NCBI RefSeq assembly: GCF_009720385.1
Contig: NZ_ML769310.1
Coordinates: 62,001 to 126,000 of the forward strand
Length of the DNA: 64,000 nucleotides
Origin: Catellatospora vulcania
GTDB lineage: Bacteria > Actinomycetota > Actinomycetes > Mycobacteriales > Micromonosporaceae
Reading direction: 5' to 3'
Part shown: positions 60,478 through 64,000 of the stretch, piece by piece
Layout: each line of letters starts with the position of its first letter
Position numbering within the stretch: position 1 is the stretch's first letter
Translations under genes and position numbers: made by a program
The notes under the pieces: model-generated
Told to the model about the DNA's origin: nothing
Databases searched by the model: none
Seen by the model: the letters and a program-made list of their open reading frames with translations, nothing else

Positions 60478-61950
60478 TCAACGCGTCGCCCCGGGGATTC
60501 CCGCCGCGTCCAGCAGCTCGTGCAGGGTGGCGGCGTCGAGTGTGGGATTCGCGGCGGCGAGCGGTGCCCGCTCGGTGTCCAGCAGCTCGCGCAGGCGGTC
60601 GGCGGGCAGTCGCGGATGGAGGATCGCGGCCGTCGCCACCTGATGGTCCGGATCGGTCAGGAACCCGTCGACCACGTCTTCGGGCACCTCGGGGTCGAGC
60701 AGCGCCAACAGGCGCACCGCAGGGTCCGGGTCGCGGGCGAGACGGGCGAGACCGGTGACGGGGAAGCCGGGCAGCGTCGTCAGGTGCAACCGGTCCGGCC
60801 CGTCGTACTCGAGGTAGCAGCGCAGCAGCAGGGCGGGTGGCGGAGCCGGGTGGCAGAGCGCGAGCCGAACCCGTACCCCCGGATCCGGGTCTTCGGCCAG
60901 TCGTTGCGCGACGGCCTGCGGCAGCCGGGGCTCCCGTGCGGCGCTGCGGCGCAGCAGCGGATTCACCGAGTACGCGTCGGCGATGCTGACCGCGAGTTCC
61001 GGCATCAGCCCCGGCTTGAGCCGGTCGAACGAGTCGCGGGGCCAGCGCTCGACGGCGATCGCCGCGCGCTGGGACTCGGTGAGGCCGCGGTGGGTCGACA
61101 CGGCGATCCGCACCGACGCGTCCACGTCGACGGCCAGCCGCGCCAACTGGTCAGCGGTCAAATCGTCACGCCTGGTGGCGGTGCCTCGAATCCCTGCGTC
61201 CGGGTGGGACACCAGGGCCTCCACCAGATCCGGCGGCAGGTAGGGGTTGTACGAAAGAAACGCGAGATTGTCCAAGTCCGCGGTCAGCTGGTCCAGCGCC
61301 GCTCGCGAGAGCCGCCGGGTCTGCAGCAGCAGCCAGTGGTAGTGGCCGCGATACGGCGGCAGGTCGGCGGGTTCGATCACGACGGCGTCGTAGGCGACAG
61401 CCTCGGCAGCGGCCGCACGCACCTGCGGGTCGGGATCGCGTTGTAGGGCCAGCCACTGCTCGCCGGACAGCGCTCGGCGGTGGTCGCAGGCTTCGGCGCG
61501 GACCTCGGGCAGCGGGTGGGTGGCCGCGATCTCGCACGCCAGCCGGCCGAAATGGGTGAAGGTCAGCTCTTCGAGCACGTCCCGGTACGTCATTATCGGC
61601 GGGGGTGAGGCGAGCAGCCGTCGGAGCACGTCGTCGGGCAGCGGGCGCGGGCTTGTCCCCGCAGGCCACTGCCGGGGCCCGCGGAGCAGGGCGGCGGCGG
61701 CGGTCTTCGGGTCCGGGTCGTCGATGAGGCGCGCCCGCTGTGCCGGGTCGAGATGGGGGTTGCCCGCGATGCGCCTGCGCACCTGGTGGTCCGGGTGGGC
61801 CAGGATGGCGTCGACGAGTTCCGTGGGCAGGTCGCGCTCCGTGCACAGGGCGTCCCAGCAGGCGTGCGCCTCGACGGCCAGCAGCCGCAGCAGGACGTCG
61901 ACAGGCGCTCCGGCGTTCATCGCCACCCCGCGCAGGATCTCGTCGCGCAC
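60478..61950 (-). CDS. LRV/HEAT-repeat protein (paralogue 1)
   Basis: 490 residues from GTG 61950 with a GGGGAGGGG ribosome-binding site. Repeats resemble NPHLDPAQRARLIDDPDP, HPDAGIRGTA and DPEVPEDVVDGFLTDPDHQV. Identity with the downstream paralogue runs along the whole length but is moderate, so the duplication is old. A DPDPxVR-type refrain, as in iron-sulfur LRV proteins, is present, but no N-terminal Cys cluster is seen, so a [4Fe-4S] LRV protein is not supported. It is divergent from the ECF sigma gene. Confidence 0.85.
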   Translation of the reverse strand: MRDEILRGVAMNAGAPVDVLLRLLAVEAHACWDALCTERDLPTELVDAILAHPDHQVRRRIAGNPHLDPAQRARLIDDPDPKTAAAALLRGPRQWPAGTSPRPLPDDVLRRLLASPPPIMTYRDVLEELTFTHFGRLACEIAATHPLPEVRAEACDHRRALSGEQWLALQRDPDPQVRAAAAEAVAYDAVVIEPADLPPYRGHYHWLLLQTRRLSRAALDQLTADLDNLAFLSYNPYLPPDLVEALVSHPDAGIRGTATRRDDLTADQLARLAVDVDASVRIAVSTHRGLTESQRAAIAVERWPRDSFDRLKPGLMPELAVSIADAYSVNPLLRRSAAREPRLPQAVAQRLAEDPDPGVRVRLALCHPAPPPALLLRCYLEYDGPDRLHLTTLPGFPVTGLARLARDPDPAVRLLALLDPEVPEDVVDGFLTDPDHQVATAAILHPRLPADRLRELLDTERAPLAAANPTLDAATLHELLDAAGIPGATR

Positions 61951-62098
61951 TCGACCCCTCCCCGCTGATCTCAGCGGGCAAGTGTCGCATCCAGGCCGCG
62001 TCCCCGCAGTCCTGCGGCGAGATCCGGCGGTAAAGGCCGGGCGGGGTGCCGCGCGTAGTCCATGCGAGAGTTCCCTTCCCCGGCCACAGGTGGTGTCG

Positions 62099-62599
62099 AT
62101 GGACGATTTCGGCGAGTTCTACGCGGCGCGCAAGGACGCCGTCTACCGGGCGCTGCTGGTCGCCACGCGCGGGCAGCCCGGTGCCGAGGACGCCGTCGCG
62201 GAAGCGTTCACCAGGGCGTACGCCCGCTGGGATGCGGTGCGGGCGCATCCCAACCCGACGGCCTGGGTGCTGCGTACCGCGCTGAACGAGCAGCGGTCCT
62301 GGTGGCGGCGGCTGCGCCGGGAGCTGCTCGGTGATCCGCCGGACGTCTGCGGCGCCGCCGACCGCGATCCGGGCGGGCTCGACGCGCGGCTGCGCGCCCT
62401 GGTGATGGCACTGCCCACCCGCCAGCGGCAGGTGGTGGCGCTGCGGCTGCTGGCCGACCTGTCGGCCGAGGAGACGGCGCGGACGCTGCACATCGGCGCG
62501 GCCACCGTGCACGTCCACCTGCACCGTGCGCTGGCGACCCTGCGCACCCGACTCGCCGTCGCGACGGGCGACGGCTCGCTGGTCCGGGAGGAGCTGTGA
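62099..62599 (+). CDS. ECF RNA polymerase sigma factor (SigE-like)
   Basis: 166 residues. Region 2 reads DFGEFYAARKDAVYRALLVA then AEDAVAEAFTRAYARWDAVR. Region 4 is RQRQVVALRLLADLSAEETA then IGAATVHVHLHRALATLR. The length and the SACE/SigE-type spacing fit small ECF factors used in Micromonosporaceae. ATG 62099 is chosen; upstream frame is not conserved-looking. It is translationally coupled to the next gene, a membrane protein that may act as its regulator. Confidence 0.9.
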   Translation: MDDFGEFYAARKDAVYRALLVATRGQPGAEDAVAEAFTRAYARWDAVRAHPNPTAWVLRTALNEQRSWWRRLRRELLGDPPDVCGAADRDPGGLDARLRALVMALPTRQRQVVALRLLADLSAEETARTLHIGAATVHVHLHRALATLRTRLAVATGDGSLVREEL

Positions 62600-63360
62600 T
62601 GACCGAACTCGACGACGACCGGCTGGCCGACCTGATCCGCGAGGCGCACCGGGATACGCATCTGGCCGTGCCGCTGGCCCGGGTGACCGGTGCGCGACCG
62701 CGGCGGCGGCCGGGCCCGCTGCTGTTGGCGACGACGGCAGTGGCCGTCGGAGTCATGGTGATCGTCCTTGGCGCGGCGTGGTTGCTGCTGGGTGGCGCGC
62801 CGCTGCCCGTGGAGCCGGCGGCGCCCACGGAGTCGGCGCTCCCGCCGGGCAAGCCGCCCCGGCCCAGCAGCAGCGCGACGACGGCGCAGGGACGCTGCGC
62901 GGACTACGCCGCCGGGGAGCTGGCCGGGGCGGGGCTGACGGAGCTGCCGCCGCTGCGCTTCGAGGCGGAGCCGGTCCCGGGTCAGCTGCGGCTGCTGCTG
63001 TACGCCGACGACCGCGGCAGCACGGCGTGCTGGCTGGGCGCCGAACAGCACTCGGTGCAGGTCGGCGTGTCCGACCTGACGACGGCGATGCGGCCGTCGT
63101 TTCCGCCGGGCCGGTTGAGCAACGCCTCGTCGGCGTACGGGTCCGAGCCCGCGGCCGCGTACACCTTCGGGCGCGCGCCGGTGGGCGTCACCCGGGTCGA
63201 GGTCCACTTCCCGGGCGGGGTGGTGCGCGAGGCGCAGGTCGACGGCGAGTGGTATCTGCTGGCGGCGACGGGCCAGGAGTCGTACGGCTTCGCCGAGATC
63301 ACGAAGATCGTCGCCGTCACCCCGGGTGGCCGCCAGGAACTGCCCGTGCAGCACGGCTGA
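62599..63360 (+). CDS. Membrane protein coupled to the ECF sigma factor (possible anti-sigma)
   Basis: 253 residues. A short cytoplasmic N-terminus (about 40 residues, DDDRLADLIREAHRDTHLAV) precedes one membrane helix (about 42-66) and an extracytoplasmic domain from about 95 with two Cys (GRCADYAA, STACWLG). The shape resembles an anti-sigma factor, but no zinc-binding HxxxCxxC is present, so the assignment is tentative. ATG 62599 shares one base with the sigma stop; GTG 62596 is an alternative with a GTGA overlap. A hairpin follows at 63376-63405. Confidence 0.8.
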   Translation: MTELDDDRLADLIREAHRDTHLAVPLARVTGARPRRRPGPLLLATTAVAVGVMVIVLGAAWLLLGGAPLPVEPAAPTESALPPGKPPRPSSSATTAQGRCADYAAGELAGAGLTELPPLRFEAEPVPGQLRLLLYADDRGSTACWLGAEQHSVQVGVSDLTTAMRPSFPPGRLSNASSAYGSEPAAAYTFGRAPVGVTRVEVHFPGGVVREAQVDGEWYLLAATGQESYGFAEITKIVAVTPGGRQELPVQHG

Positions 63361-63375
63361 CGACGCAACGGGGCA

Positions 63376-63405
63376 GGTGGGGCGTGGTCACGGCCGCGCC
63401 CCACC
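63376..63405 (+). terminator. Hairpin after the sigma-partner gene
   Basis: Arms GGTGGGGCG (63376-63384) and CGCCCCACC (63397-63405) pair perfectly around a 12-nt loop, 16 bp behind the stop codon. Confidence 0.55.
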
Positions 63406-63534
63406 CGTGTCTGCGCCGGAGCGCGCACCCGGCTGTGCAGCAGGTGTCGTGCCGCCGTGGCACACTGTCGCCTCGCGGACAGTTCATGTTTCGCATTCAC
63501 CCCCGGACGAAGGACACCCCCCTCGTGGATCTGG

Positions 63535-64000
63535 CCACCCTGCAGGCTCAGCAGACGCTGTTCATCAAGCAGCGCTTCACCATGATGATCAATCGGTACG
63601 AGGTCACGTCGGTGCAGCCCGACGGCACCCCCGGCCAGCAGCTGGCGTTCGTCGAGCAGAAGCGCATGGCCTTCAAGGAGCAGGTCACGCTGTACCGCGA
63701 CGACAGCAAGACCGGCGTGTTCGCCGCGTTCAAGGCCCGCAGCGTGATCGACCTCGGCGCGACCTACGACGTCACCGACGACCAGGGCGCCCCGATCGGT
63801 CTGTTCAAGAAGGACTTCGCGAAGTCGCTGCTGCGCTCGACCTGGCACGTTGAGCCCGCCGGCGGCGCGCGTATCACCGGCCAGGAGCGCAGCCTGCCGA
63901 TCGCGCTGCTGCGCCGCTTCGCCGACCTGACCTTCTGGCCCTACCACTTCGACTTCGTGCGCGACGGCCAGCCGGTGTTCTCCGTGGTGAAGAAGTTCGC
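63535..64000 (+). CDS. LURP-one-related/scramblase-like protein (partial, runs off the window)
   Basis: At least 155 residues; the window ends before the stop. From GTG 63535, with GAAGGAC upstream: LATLQAQQTLFIKQRFTMMI, NRYEV, then FVEQKRMAFKEQVTLYRDDS, IDLGATYDVTDDQGAPIG and FDFVRDGQPVFSVVKKF. This is the beta-barrel pattern of LURP-one-related proteins, a fold shared with phospholipid scramblases. Function in bacteria is unclear. The ATG at 63486 is out of frame. Confidence 0.8.

Noticed and set aside
60478-61950. Iron-sulfur LRV protein
   Set aside because: The [4Fe-4S] LRV proteins have an N-terminal Cys cluster. None is seen in either paralogue.

Overview
The window is a 64-kb stretch of high-GC chromosome with the codon use of an actinobacterium. 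Frequent GTG starts, Spo0M, a streptogrisin-type protease, CBM2 and beta-trefoil modules, a PASTA kinase, glycine-riboswitch control of gcvP and a mycobacterial-type DNA-damage promoter suggest a mycelial actinomycete. Micromonosporaceae is my best guess, but that is inference. I see no tRNA, rRNA, CRISPR array, insertion sequence or prophage. About 70 genes are supported. Most long ORFs on the opposite strands are GC-driven shadows.

Layout: 0-4.2 kb holds MOSC and aminotransferase genes and an HxlR/SDR/oxidoreductase group. 4.2-7.4 kb is a glycine riboswitch and gcvP. 7.5-11 kb holds a DUF5999 gene, pabB and a membrane-anchored VWA protein. 11.2-15.5 kb is a three-gene siderophore operon (two IucA/IucC synthetases and a PLP decarboxylase). 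15.7-25 kb holds a coiled-coil protein, transporters, LysR, a secreted hydrolase, Spo0M, an ABC-F protein and an aldo/keto reductase pair. 25-30.6 kb holds DUF4184, a PASTA kinase, GNAT, MOSC, PhzF and a methyltransferase. 30.7-37.4 kb is an unusual island: three paralogous membrane proteins with an Imm1-like C-terminal domain, surrounding a Vps4/spastin-like AAA+ ATPase and a divergent TPR/membrane pair. 37.4-43.2 kb holds Nudix, CNNM, HAD and the alr-ddl operon. 43.3-47.5 kb holds a two-component system, a membrane protein, an SDR and a gene of unknown function with a combined PafBC-type promoter and LexA box. 47.6-53 kb holds a CBM2 esterase, cydAB, plsC and an HTH protein. 53-57.2 kb holds GDPD-MFS, thymidine kinase and a SAP-hemerythrin fusion. 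57.4-64 kb holds a secreted protease, two tandem LRV/HEAT paralogues, an ECF sigma factor with a membrane partner, and the start of a LURP-one/scramblase-like gene.

Two features run through the whole window. First, at least five families of long near-perfect palindromes sit between genes, mostly 10-70 bp after a stop codon. Several recur (A three times, B twice, C twice, D twice), and one D copy is read as the C-terminus of alanine racemase. Second, many single genes have a TANNNT hexamer 6-8 nt before the start codon, which suggests leaderless mRNAs.

The best candidates for undescribed biology are the AAA+/TPR/Imm1-like island, the DNA-damage-type gene at 46.8 kb, the minimal siderophore operon and the palindrome families. 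Starts were chosen from ribosome-binding sites, gene overlaps or promoter position, as noted in each entry. No database search was possible, so family names rest on recognised motifs.
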